This document shows, piece after piece, positions 31,901-41,084 of a stretch of 64,000 nt of DNA. The notes under the pieces are model-generated. The model was not told the origin of the DNA. It made no database searches and saw only the letters and a program-made list of their open reading frames with translations. Every line of letters begins with the position of its first letter. The stretch's first letter is position 1. The translations under genes and the position numbers were made by a program. The stretch is from Prostheceraeus crozeri (taxonomy: Eukaryota; Platyhelminthes; Polycladida; Euryleptidae), in assembly GCA_907163375.1 (NCBI GenBank), contig CAJQUW010009225.1, positions 1 through 64,000 of the forward strand. The letters run 5' to 3'.

Positions 31901-33728
31901 TATTATAACAATCCCTGACTAATCAGATGTTGTACGTATAGGCATGAACATTCTTCTTGAATACAAGAGTTTTTTAGAAAATGGAAGTAGAGTTTGATGT
32001 TTGCGTGAGCCTTACCAAAAGATAAAGGAAGTGATCACAAAATACAGTCATGTTCAGATGCTTCCACTCACTGAATCACATTATTGTCGGAAGAAAACGA
32101 CACGAGAGTACTTTAAATCAAATTCAATAAAAAGACTTCATGTACATAAATGATACCGTTATGTTCCGCAATATTCCTGTACCAGCCATTGCATTTTCAC
32201 AAAGATGATGTCAACAAGCCTTTCTGTCAACAGACAATAGAAAGACTTCTGTGGATTAATGATGCTTATCACTGAAGGTCAGAGGATTCAAAACTGACAA
32301 ATTTCTTCAATTGAATCATGATCATATAGAACAAGAAAATTCTAGGTCTAAAAATCGAAAAATAGCTCCAATGCATTAATCGTAATCGCCACTTCTGATT
32401 TGGTGACATGTACATCGGGATGCAGCATGATCCGCTACGATATTTTATTTCGCAAAAATCTCTCGCCTCATAAAAAAATATAAATTGCTATCTTGAGCCT
32501 CATCATTTGGCACAACGTGGGAACTTCATCCAGTGTTGCAAGAGCTCTTATATTGAGAGTACCATCTCAGTTGACGGCCATCATGTAAGACTGTCGAACA
32601 TCAACAAACATTTCACTAAATAGCACTAAATAGGGACAGAGCCAGACATTAAATTTATCAAACTTGCGGCATGCCCGAAAACGAGAGGTGTGCGCGATTG
32701 CTATTTCATTACCAAAGCCTTTCAGGTAATAGTCTACAAGACTAATCTTCAGGCGAAATATCTATCGAGTCTCTCGTTTTCGGACTTTCCTCAAGTTTGA
32801 TAATCAACAAATATTGCCAATATGTACACTATGTGCATTGATGGCTTGTAACTGGAAAATCTCGGTATGTCGAAAATATAATGAGTGATCATGATATGCA
32901 AATTATCAATTGGAAAATGGTTAAAATCCTGGAGTTAGATTGAAAGAGCTTTTACAGCCAGGTTTCAAAATGTCGCGAAGCGATGCAGTGTATTCAGTTC
33001 TGCAATTTGCCAATCAAGGTCAAAAATTATAGTTGTCAAACCTGCTTGTGTTTACCAATCCATACTAAGAACTTCATCATCAAAATATGACGACCGTAAG
33101 TTTCAGGTTCGGTGCCTGTTAATAGGAATCAGGATCATAAGAGGTTTATGTAAGTCAATACCACATTACTGAGGCAGGATGTTTGGTCCATATTTGACTT
33201 GATAGGTGATATCCAACCAATTTTCCAACTTACATTTGGTGTTTTGTACACATGTGTACGTGACAATCAGTGAAATTTGTAATGGATGTACATGTACATG
33301 TACATGTATTAACGTCCACAATTATCGTCTTTTCACTGATTCCCATGTGCTGACTTATTCTGATGTATATGAATTGTAATGAAAAATTTCGATATACGCC
33401 CCATAAAGAGCATAAATTCACCAAAAAATATTTTACAAAGAGGCGTATGATGGGCGTATGTACTATTTCACTCAAATTCTATGCTTACAAAAGGGCGTAT
33501 ACAATATACTAGTTTTAAAATCGGTATTACGTGTAATTAATGATTTTGTATGCAAAAATAAAGTAGATCAATCGATTTGAAATTCCCGAAATTACTAACA
33601 TATCAAAAATCAAGACAAATTGATGAATAATGGTTGAGATAATGTACAACGAAATTACCCAAAACTTTAAAACCGATTATCTCAAAACCATCTTTTTTGT
33701 CATACGCCCCTTCGTCAACATAGCGACG
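28948..33728. mobile_element. 4.78-kb unclassified element with 29-bp perfect TIRs
   Basis: 28948-28976 and 33700-33728 are perfect inverted repeats (from the end: CGTCGCTATGTTGACGAAGG, then GGCGTATGA). Inside each end lie several more copies of the TIR word GGCGTA(T) in both orientations (about 29096, 29140, 29150, 29210-29225, 29280; right side about 33396, 33440, 33452, 33493), resembling a transposase-binding array. Flanking A-runs could hide a short target duplication. No transposase was recognised; the frame at 31604-31825 has no known domain. The interior contains the 29747-30274 palindrome and a small inverted pair at about 32658-32690 and 32779-32812. Confidence 0.75.
29747..30274. 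repeat. 252-bp perfect palindrome of a PLE 3' end, 24-bp spacer
   Basis: 29747-29998 and 30023-30274 are, as far as I can read, identical inverted arms. The right arm translates to KVDNFKILSQAPNTYDLN and EAMYIKKLNPTLNKQ, then stops: the C-terminal end of a PLE GIY-YIG protein. Both 3' ends face outward. It would extrude as a cruciform and its transcript would be a near-perfect hairpin. Confidence 0.9.
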
Positions 33729-33888
33729 AAAATTGCAAAATGTTTTTTTTCAATATTGGTGTAATTTGGTGCATATGTGAACAAAATGTGTAATGTCTAA
33801 AGAAATCACTATGATTTGGAGTCACGTCTTAATTTCTGTCATAGATGAAAAGTGCCTACATATGCACACTGTAAACCAAACTGTGCTC

Positions 33889-34918
33889 AATAAGTGACCA
33901 ATAATGTGCCCGACGCATTTTCGTCACATCGGTCACATTTGGTCACATATATGACTTCCATGTGACCGATGATGAATCACCATAGATCATGCATATGCGG
34001 CGAGTGCTCGATGAGAATAATTCAAATTAACTTTCCGAATGCTTTACGGCGTGCTTTGTTGAAGAATATCACTGGTAAGAAGATGATATCACAATGAAAA
34101 CTATTTTAATCAGGATAACGATTGTGTGATTCAAAAATGTTACACATGTCCTCGCTTAATCTGCTTGATCTCTCGCCGGGAATTTGTATCATCGTGTTGT
34201 AAGTGAAGTTATATTATCTTGCTTAGACAGCGTGAAACAAATGAGCTTCATGTCAATGGTCAGCATATTTATTACATTGAGAATGAGAAACTGGGAGAAA
34301 TTATATAATGACGTCCTATTCCCAAACAGAATCTTCAATCGCAATGTCCTGAGAAGTGAGTCCATACAAAATTGAATTCAGGTATAGATGGTTCAATCAA
34401 ACAATTTTATTGGTAGAAAAAGTAATAGATGTTGCCACATCCATCGATTGTTTCATTGGAGTACAGCTGAGGTGTTTATTACATCAGCTTATCGATTTGT
34501 TTTTGAACATCGGGTTGTGCGTTGAGCAACACACAATGACTAAGACACTCTGAATTAAGCGTTGCTGGTTAATTCAAAAGTAAATGGAAAGTAGAATATG
34601 TATCTAATGCTTTGCAAATATTTGCTGTCCTAATTGAAAACATGGTCTTTTCTTCCCACCAGGAAGTGAAATCATATAAACCATAATTTATATGTCAATT
34701 AAATTTAGAGGCACTAATTCTACTCTCCAAATCCTAAACACGTAGTGGGTTTTAATTATCGCGATAATTGAAAGAAGCGCTGATCATTTATTGTCGGGCA
34801 CATGTCACATTAAGTCACATATCAGCCGTGTTGAATGTGAGCGATTTGGGCACATTTGGTCACAAAAAGGCAGTGGCAAACGTCACATGTGTTTGGCACA
34901 TAATCGGTCACATATTGG
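33889..34918. mobile_element. MITE with GTGACC/GGTCACAT subterminal repeats
   Basis: The left end CAATAAGTGACCAATAATGT and the right end read inward CCAATATGTGACCGATTATG are inverted repeats. Each is followed inward by several more GTGACC, GGTCACAT and TGTGCCC words. About 1.03 kb with no coding region. Confidence 0.65.
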
Positions 34919-35136
34919 GCATACAAGTAATGCATTATCAAATGATGAAAAGGTGACCATGCATTGAAACATATAATCCTAACAATCCTAATATTTATCA
35001 GACCATAATATCTCCATTTTTTTCAACCTTTAAGTTCGCAAAAACATTTTCTAACTAGCGATTAAGACCAACCTATAGACAACCACCAGCACTCCTACAA
35101 ATAATTCGGAAAAACAATCGAAAAACAATTACTGGA

Positions 35137-35517
35137 GTGAAAAAATGTGGCGACGCAAGGTGTCCGTGCTGTGATTTTATGATTGAAGGCATAAAATTTA
35201 CATATAAAGAAGGAAACATAACCAAAGAGTTTAAAATAAGAAGTAACATGAACTGTTCATCTAACAATTTAATTTACGTCATACAATGTGGAGGTTGTAG
35301 TGCCCGTTATGTTGGACAAACGGGAGATGCATTAAGATCAAGAGTTCGAACACATAGACAGCAAATTCGGGAACTGAAATATAGAACATTGAAAGTTAGT
35401 GATCATATATCTACATGTGCTAAAATATCTATCTTCCTCTCAAGATCATGCCAATTCTACAGTTATCTCCCAATGTTAATAGATCTCTACGGGAGCAAAA
35501 GGGCAAACGATGCATGA
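35137..35517 (+). CDS. PLE GIY-YIG domain, partial (126 aa frame)
   Basis: Contains the paired-cysteine linker (KKCGDARCPCCDFMIEG) and the nuclease core (IYVIQCGGCSARYVGQTGDA followed by RSRVRTHRQQ). The family's C-terminal acidic and basic block that follows KHITNCAKN in the 36-kb copy is replaced after HISTCAK by unrelated sequence, indicating frame loss. RT is absent. It acts, in family terms, as the target-nicking endonuclease. Confidence 0.8.
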   Translation: MKKCGDARCPCCDFMIEGIKFTYKEGNITKEFKIRSNMNCSSNNLIYVIQCGGCSARYVGQTGDALRSRVRTHRQQIRELKYRTLKVSDHISTCAKISIFLSRSCQFYSYLPMLIDLYGSKRANDA

Positions 35518-35652
35518 AGGTATTGAATTCTACCTTAAACCAGGATATCGGATCCATATAAGGTTATGTCATGATATACATGCTTTTTAAATGTCTCAGG
35601 CTTTTGATTCGAATGTAATTCTACTATCTGTAAAGAAAATAGATGTCATTCC

Positions 35653-35691
35653 GCCCATGAATAGCTTGTAAACATGTGAAACCGGTTGGGC
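35653..35691 (+). ncRNA. decayed hammerhead-like motif
   Basis: Stem I GCCC/GGGC, core remnant AUGAAUA, weak stem II, GAAA, palindromic ACCGGU, U. Probably inactive. Confidence 0.35.
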
Positions 35692-35761
35692 ATAATTATT
35701 TGTTTTTATTTAAAACTTTATGCGTCAGGGTGTTTCAGTTTTGTATTGATGTATGTACATG

Positions 35762-35803
<42 letters not shown>

Positions 35804-35841
35804 GAAAAAAAATGAAAAAATGAAGATAAAATGGTTTCCGA

Positions 35842-35896
35842 ATATGAATACACAACTCAGGAAAATCTTGGTTTTTCCTGAGTTGTGTATTCATAT
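35842..35896. repeat. 24-bp perfect hairpin, 7-nt loop
   Basis: 35842-35865 and 35873-35896 are perfect inverted repeats centred on CTCAGGAAAA/TTTTCCTGAG, set between AT microsatellites. Confidence 0.9.
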
Positions 35897-35964
35897 ATAT
35901 ATACGTGTATATATATATATAATAAATAAAAAGACCAGAGGTTTCCAACAAAATAAATTGTATT

Positions 35965-36006
35965 CCCCGACTAGTTTCTGCAGGGTGCTACCTGCTTCTC
36001 AAGGGG
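35965..36006 (-). ncRNA. decayed hammerhead-like motif (left tail)
   Basis: Mirror of 37199-37240: CCCC stem I, UUGAGAA, GCAGG/CCUGC stem II, GAAA, ACUAGU, C, GGGG. Confidence 0.4.
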
Positions 36007-36083
36007 ACTGGGAATGAAATGATAGAGGATACAAAATTATAACTGAATGCATATAAGTATACACAAAAACATAGAAATTATGC

Positions 36084-36680
36084 TTAACATGCATTGAGAC
36101 GAGGCTCATATCTTTGAATGAAAGCAAATTCCATTCTTTCCCTGTCCGCTTTCTTGGATTTTGGTGACATTTTATAAAATGGTGCTACAATGAATTTGAT
36201 TTCTATATTTTTAGCACAATTAGTTATATGTTTGCTCACGGGAAGAATGGAGTATTTCGGGTCAAAAATATGCTGTCGGTGAAGTGTCATGCGGTGGCGT
36301 AGGGTGTCTCCGGTCTGTCCAATATAGTATTCATTACACCCCTTACAGACTAATTTGTATATCAGATTGCTTGATAAGCAAGACATATTTGATTTTATTT
36401 CGAAATTGATTATTGTATCTTTTACTTTAAAAACAGTATCTTTTCCTGTTGACAGAAGATCACAGCACTTGCACAAAGGTTCATTGCATTTGGTGACTCC
36501 GGTGATTGTGCATCGGTTATTTCTATTCAAAATGGTTAGCAGAGGTTTGGGTTGTCTGAAAGTCCGTCTTACTTCTTGATCTTTGAAACACTTAGAAGCA
36601 GAGAGAGAGTTGACTGCTAAGTATATCACATTGTTGTAAATACTTGGGTTGTTTGGGTTGTATGTTTGTACAAAGTTCAA
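36084..36680 (-). CDS. PLE linker and GIY-YIG domain, minus copy (198 aa frame)
   Basis: Order: QTYNPNNPSIYNNVIY, RRTFRQPKPLLTILNRNN, cysteine linker TKCNEPLCKCCDLLSTGKD, nuclease core YKLVCKGCNEYYIGQTGDTL followed by RHRMTLHRQHI, then VSKHITNCAKN and the C-terminal ADRERMEFAFIQRYEPRLN. The frame ends at the natural C-terminus. RT is missing because the copy is 5'-truncated. Confidence 0.85.
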   Translation of the reverse strand: MNFVQTYNPNNPSIYNNVIYLAVNSLSASKCFKDQEVRRTFRQPKPLLTILNRNNRCTITGVTKCNEPLCKCCDLLSTGKDTVFKVKDTIINFEIKSNMSCLSSNLIYKLVCKGCNEYYIGQTGDTLRHRMTLHRQHIFDPKYSILPVSKHITNCAKNIEIKFIVAPFYKMSPKSKKADRERMEFAFIQRYEPRLNAC

Positions 36681-37121
36681 AATTTTATCACTTTTAGTTT
36701 TTCCGGAGTCACCAAATGCAATGAACCTTTGTGCAAGTGCTTTGATCTTCTGTCAACAGGAAAAGATACTGTTTTTAAAGTAAAAGATACAATAATCAAT
36801 TTCGAAATAAAATCAAATATGTCTTGCTTATCAAGCAATCTGATATACAAATTAGTCTGTAAGGGGTGTAATGAATACTATATTGGACAGACCGGAGACA
36901 CCCTACGCCACCGCATGACACTTCACCGACAGCATATTTTTGACCCGAAATACTCCATTCTTCCCGTGAGCAAACATATAACTAATTGTGCTAAAAATAT
37001 AGAAATTAAATACATTGTAACACCATTTTATAAAATGTCACCAAAATCCAAGAAAGCGGACAGGGAAAGAATGGAATTTGCTTTCATTCAAAGATATGAG
37101 CCTCGTCTCAATGCATGTTAA
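36666..37121 (+). CDS. PLE GIY-YIG domain, plus copy (151 aa frame)
   Basis: The palindrome partner of the frame at 36084-36680: TKCNEPLCKCFDLLSTGKD (one Cys replaced by Phe relative to the other arm), EYYIGQTGDTLRHRM, and the full C-terminal end. The first ~13 residues read from the unique centre and are not PLE-derived. Confidence 0.85.
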   Translation: MYKVQNFITFSFSGVTKCNEPLCKCFDLLSTGKDTVFKVKDTIINFEIKSNMSCLSSNLIYKLVCKGCNEYYIGQTGDTLRHRMTLHRQHIFDPKYSILPVSKHITNCAKNIEIKYIVTPFYKMSPKSKKADRERMEFAFIQRYEPRLNAC

Positions 37122-37198
37122 GCATAATTTCTATGTTTTTGTGTATACTTATATGCATTCAGTTATAATTTTGTATCCTCTATCATTTCATTCCCAGT

Positions 37199-37240
37199 CC
37201 CCTTGAGAAGCAGGTAGCACCCTGCAGAAACTAGTCGGGG
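37199..37240 (+). ncRNA. decayed hammerhead-like motif (right tail)
   Basis: Stem I CCCC/GGGG, core UUGAGAA where CUGAUGA is expected, stem II GCAGG/CCUGC, GAAA, palindromic stem III ACUAGU, cleavage triplet GUC. Confidence 0.4.
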
Positions 37241-37313
37241 AATACAATTTATTTTGTTGGAAACCTCTGGTCTTTTTATTTCTCTTATATCCTTGCGTTT
37301 GCTTTGATTTCAA

Positions 37314-37318
<5 letters not shown>

Positions 37319-37352
<34 letters not shown>

Positions 37353-37355
37353 TAT

Positions 37356-37388
<33 letters not shown>
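37319..37388. repeat. (TA)n tracts
   Basis: Two TA runs separated by GCGTATGG, between the PLE palindrome and the SINE. Confidence 0.9.
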
Positions 37389-37390
<2 letters not shown>

Positions 37391-37535
37391 AATCTCAACA
37401 ACAGATGTAACCACCACGAGACATGTTTCGGCCTGTTGGGCCTCATCAGTCGTGGGTAGGTTTGAACCAGCGACGTTAGAGCTAGAGGACGTGCACGCAT
37501 ACCCTCTAACCACAAGGCCACCGGACCATCTGTTG
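37389..37535 (-). mobile_element. tRNA-derived SINE carrying a hammerhead ribozyme
   Basis: On the minus strand a tRNA-like head has A box TGGCCTTGTGGTTAGAGGGT (37501-37520) and B box GGTTCAAACC (37459-37468). It is followed directly by CTACCCACGA and a complete hammerhead motif, then a short tail TTGTTGAGATTTGA reaching the (TA)n tract. Order and spacing (A box to B box about 35 nt) fit RNA polymerase III transcription of the whole unit. No LINE-like 3' tail was recognised, so the mobilising partner is unclear; PLEs in the window share the ribozyme style. Confidence 0.7.
37414..37455 (-). ncRNA. complete minimal type-I hammerhead ribozyme motif
   Basis: Stem I CCACGA/UCGUGG (6 perfect pairs), invariant core CUGAUGA, stem II GGCC-CAACA-GGCC (4 perfect pairs), GAAA, palindromic short stem III ACAUGU, and cleavage triplet GUC at 37422-37420. 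Every conserved core base is present. It is the best ribozyme candidate in the window. Confidence 0.82.
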
Positions 37536-37670
37536 AGAGCGTGAATTAGCCAGGAAGGCACTGCTTTAACGCAGGCACGTGGAGGGCAGACTGCTTTCTG
37601 CAATCACTTAATACCGCATCCGAGATTGAGGCGCTTCACGCAGGCGCTACTCATTACATGTTCAGACAAG

Positions 37671-37671
<1 letters not shown>
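37536..37671. other. unassigned sequence between SINE and (TA)n
   Basis: GC-richer than the surroundings, with two short inverted words (CAGGCAC/GTGGAG region and ACGCAGGCGC). Could be the 5' neighbour of the SINE or another small element. No coding frame. Confidence 0.3.

Positions 37672-37729
<58 letters not shown>
37672..37729. repeat. (TA)n microsatellite
   Basis: Long uninterrupted TA run. The family A PLE begins exactly at its end. Confidence 0.95.
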
Positions 37730-37733
<4 letters not shown>

Positions 37734-38877
37734 AAACCATTACGAATCTCAAATCCAAGATGCCACGGACTACATTCAAGCAAATGCCATCCCGAGTTCC
37801 TTGCTTTGCACCTCGATCAATTTGATTACGAAATGGGCCCGATCTCAACTTGGGCGAAAGTTGTTGGATGCTGTACTAGATGAAGCCATCACACATATCC
37901 ATTTCCACCAGAAAGTGAGCCAGGATGTTGACAACGCTGAGCAAGACCCTCGTTCAACTACTGCTCCAGCTTCTCCTCATCTCATCCATTCTGTGTTTCA
38001 ACCTCCAGCAGCTTCTTGCTTTACATCAGCGTGTACTACTGCTGCGGCCTCGAGTGCGGTGGAGATTTCTGACCAATCTACCCAAACAGTGTTGGTCCCT
38101 GAAACATTCATTGCAGCAGTTCAAACTGAGAGCAGCAGTATTTCAGTGAGTCCCCTTCAACAGACTTTTTCTGCCATAGAAATTGCCTGTCAAACTGAAA
38201 GTGTTACTCCGGTGTCCTCTGCGTCCTCCGGTTTGACCGATAGTCCTAATGTTTGTGATCTTCCACAAGCTTCTTCATCGGCGAATGTTGATCTTGACAG
38301 TGATGCTCAAGAAACACGATCCAGTATCAAGCTGCGGCAGACATTGCTTACATCCAATGCTTCAAGTGCTCCGGCTCGCCATCATGATGAATGTCATAAT
38401 CCTGCAGTGAATTTGTCTCAAGGAAGTCTTGTAATCGGTGATGCCAATTTACAAGATCTAGTGTTTGAAGATTGTACAGTACATGCCTTAACAAATGGTA
38501 AACTTAGTGTTTTGAAGCAATTTTGCATGTCCATTAAGAATGTCCATAATAACCTAAAGCATTTTGTTCTGTGTCTTTCTTTGCTTGATTGTGAAAACAA
38601 GTCAACTACTAATTTTACGAATTTGCGCACCATAGTCTATTATGCTCGTCGAGCATTTCCTGAAGCTAAGATAGGAATAGTCTTGAGTGGAGTTCCTGAT
38701 TCTTTATCTCAAGATAGCAAGATTAATATTCTTGAATTTAATGAAATAGTAAATACTCGTGCTCCAAAGGGATGTGTTATTTTGAAAGCACCGTCAGTGT
38801 TTACTTGTGTTGGTACGAAATGGAGCAAACATTCCAGAGAATGTGTTTATGAGACTGTTAAAGATTTTTTAGGTTAA
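37729..38877 (+). CDS. PLE ORF1, 382 aa, decayed SGNH-hydrolase-like C-terminal domain
   Basis: N-terminal ~70 residues helical (SSLLCTSINLITKWARSQLG), then ~130 residues of low-complexity Ser/Thr/Ala/Gln linker, then a compact domain from about residue 225. This last part follows the block order of SGNH esterases: GSLVIGDANL at the block I position (GDS expected, Ser replaced by Ala), LCLSLLD where GxND-like block III falls, NLRTIVYYARRAFPEAKIGI, VLSGVPDS, INILEFNEIV and a final TKWSKHS where DxxH is usual. Esterase ORF1 proteins are known in CR1-type LINEs. Here it sits 140 bp before a PLE RT on the same strand. Catalytic residues look lost, so a binding role is more likely. The ATG is formed by the junction with the (TA)n tract, so the true N-terminus may be missing. 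The fold is inferred from pattern only. Confidence 0.65.
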
Positions 38878-39017
38878 CTTCTGTTAGGTCTGAGACCAAC
38901 AGTTCCTGTTTTAGGACCAGCTCTTCAAGAAATGTTAATTTTATAAATATCTGTTCAAATTTTGTCACCAATGCGGCTACCCGTTCTTTACTCAGTAAAT
39001 CTTAGAAGTTTATCCCA

Positions 39018-40076
39018 GTGCCAGTCAATTGTAATAACAATCATAATAAAATAGTTCTCGCTGTTGATGAGCTTCTGAGAAAGTATAAGTGGATGTCTGT
39101 AAAATTCAATTTTGATAGTAGATCTGTTCCTCGTATCAAATGTAAAACTACAATACAGCCATCGGATTCTGTTGTCCCGAATTATATTTTGCAGAAATGT
39201 AAAAATATTCGTCGTGCTATTTTAGCTATGTTATCAACTTGTAATAGATGTTTTCCTCATGATAATTTGTCTGTTGATGAACGCATCGAGCTAGATCGTC
39301 TTAGAAATGATTTTTCTGTGAAAGTTACTCCTGCAGATAAGAGTAGCACTTGGATAATCGTACCTCGCAATCAGTACGAGTCTGAAGCATACAGACAACT
39401 CTGTAATGAGGAATTTTATTCTGTCATTCATACCGACAATACTACTTCTGTTGCGAAACGTTTAGACAATTTACTTTCATATCTTTATAAAAGAAATTTT
39501 ATAAGCCATCGAGAACTTGGAGCCTTAGCTCCCTCTATTGATTGTAATTCACGTACTTTTTACATGTTGCCCAAGGCTCACAAAGAAACTTGGTTTTTTG
39601 ATGAGATGCCTCCCGGCCGACCGATAATTTCTGACTGCAAAAGTATAACCCGAGCATGTGCCTCGTTTGTTGAATTTTTTCTGGCACCCATTGTCAAAGC
39701 TTGTGATAGTTATATTAGAGATTCCATGCATCTTATTTCCATCCTCAATGATGTCAATGTTAATAAGGACACTATTTTGTTTAGCATGGACATAACATCT
39801 CTTTACACTAACATACCCGTTGAAGAGGGCATTGAAGCTGTTGCTCGAGCATTTTTAAAGTTTCCAGACCCAAAGCGTCCGGATTTGAGTCTTTTAACAC
39901 TTCTGCGCCTTATTCTGAAAAACAACACTTTTGTTTTCAATGGTGATCTTTTTCAACAAATACATGGTGTAGCCATGGGGTGTGCGTTTGGTGCATCGTT
40001 CGCCAACATTTTTTTGATGGAATGGGAACAGCACATTTTTATGTTAAACAAACAGCCCGTGGTATGGAAAAGATGA
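39018..40076 (+). CDS. PLE family A reverse transcriptase, N-terminal to motif B (352 aa frame)
   Basis: Shows the PLE RT order: DELLRKYKWMSVKFNF at the start, KVTPADKSSTWIIVPRNQY (ADK block), LPKAHKETWFFDEMPPGRP, RPIISDCKSITRACASFVEF, motif A FSMDITSLYTNIPVEEGIEA, and motif B GVAMGCAFGASFANIFLMEW. The frame stops just before the catalytic YxDD block, and the rest of the RT continues in another frame. It begins with GTG after a stop-rich gap; ORF1 ends 140 bp upstream. The protein copies the element's RNA at the nicked target. Confidence 0.88.
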   Translation: MPVNCNNNHNKIVLAVDELLRKYKWMSVKFNFDSRSVPRIKCKTTIQPSDSVVPNYILQKCKNIRRAILAMLSTCNRCFPHDNLSVDERIELDRLRNDFSVKVTPADKSSTWIIVPRNQYESEAYRQLCNEEFYSVIHTDNTTSVAKRLDNLLSYLYKRNFISHRELGALAPSIDCNSRTFYMLPKAHKETWFFDEMPPGRPIISDCKSITRACASFVEFFLAPIVKACDSYIRDSMHLISILNDVNVNKDTILFSMDITSLYTNIPVEEGIEAVARAFLKFPDPKRPDLSLLTLLRLILKNNTFVFNGDLFQQIHGVAMGCAFGASFANIFLMEWEQHIFMLNKQPVVWKR

Positions 40077-41037
40077 TATTTTTGGAACTTGGGATTTTTC
40101 TCAAAGTGATCTTCGCAATTTTTATGAATCTGTAAATTGCTTTCATCCGTGTATTAAGGTAACTTTACATCATGATTTTGAAAAGCTTCGTTTTTTAGAT
40201 TTAGAGTTATATAAATGTCATAATTTTCTGCTGTCTCGCATTGGTTTTAAAAGTTTGGATAGGCATTGCTTGCTGAGTAGCAATTCCTATCATCCGAATC
40301 ACGTTTTTAAAAGTATTATTTACGGTCACGTGTATAGATGGGCTTCTCATAGCTCCACTTACCAGGATTTTCAAGATACCAAGAAAACTGTACAAAAAGT
40401 TTGGCGCGATCAAGGTTATAGTAGGAGTGCTATACGATCTGCTGTTCGTACCATTTTTTCTCTTACGAAACAGACTCCTACGTCATGGAACACAGGCTTT
40501 TTCCCGTGTAATTGTAGTATATGTACATACAGTCTCTCATGTAATTATGTTGTAAATATTTTTAACACTCCTTTTCCCATTGTGCATAAGATCCAATGTA
40601 CAGATTTTAACATCATCTATGTGATAATTTGTAAAAATTGTAAAGTAACCTATGTTGGGCAAACCTCTAGATGTTTGCGTAAACGTATTTCTGAACACAT
40701 AGCAAATATCAAGGCATGTCATGATACATCTGTTGCAAAACATTTTAATTCTCTTTGTAATCTATCTCATTTTTCTTACTTTGGTGTTGAACATTGTCCG
40801 AACCCTGAAAAAAGGTTACTGAAAGAGAACATTTGGATTAAACGGATGTGTGCTCTTACCCCAAATGGCTTGAATCAAGAAATGAATAAATGTAATAAGT
40901 TGCGTTTCATTGTGCCACATAGCAATTGCAGCAAGCGTGTCCTGCGCTATTGTCAGAAAGAATTGTCTAATGTGCAGGTCACTGGTGTTTTTACAAACCA
41001 ATCAAATTTGCGCACTTTGTTGAGAACTGATGTCTGA
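40077..41037 (+). CDS. PLE family A RT thumb, linker and GIY-YIG endonuclease
   Basis: The open frame from 40255 carries HSSTYQDFQDTKKTVQKVW (thumb), the cysteine linker PCNCSICTYSLSCNYV, and the GIY-YIG core YVIICKNCKVTYVGQTSRCL, followed by RKRISEHIANIK. The C-terminal FGVEHCPNPEKRLLKENIWI has the conserved Glu helix. It ends with a basic, cysteine-containing tail that is missing from the 20-kb copy. 40077-40254 holds RT sequence after motif C in a shifted frame. Confidence 0.85.
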
Positions 41038-41084
41038 CTTTACAACTTTGTGTCACGTTCACTTTTGACTTTCATCTTGTCCAG

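Larger units (their letters stand above)
34975..35700 (+). mobile_element. Penelope-like element, 3' fragment (family D)
   Basis: Starts in the sequence that in the copy at 36084-36680 reads YNPNNPSIY, continues through the linker and GIY-YIG domain, and ends with a tail carrying a hammerhead-like fold at 35653-35691. Confidence 0.85.
35925..37280. mobile_element. Penelope-like elements (family D) as a head-to-head palindrome
   Basis: Arms 35925-36502 and 36703-37280 have equal length (578 bp) and nearly the same sequence. The minus copy extends about 180 bp further into the 200-bp centre. Both 3' tails point outward and each has a hammerhead-like fold. The right tail runs toward a (TA)n tract at 37319. 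Confidence 0.9.

Noticed and set aside
32640-32815. Possible hammerhead at the small inverted pair in the 4.8-kb element
   Set aside because: A CUGAAGA, stem and GAAA can be read on the minus strand, but stem I and stem III do not pair.
37457-37530. A functional tRNA gene
   Set aside because: A and B boxes are present but no proper acceptor and anticodon stems; the sequence runs on into the hammerhead, so it is a SINE head.
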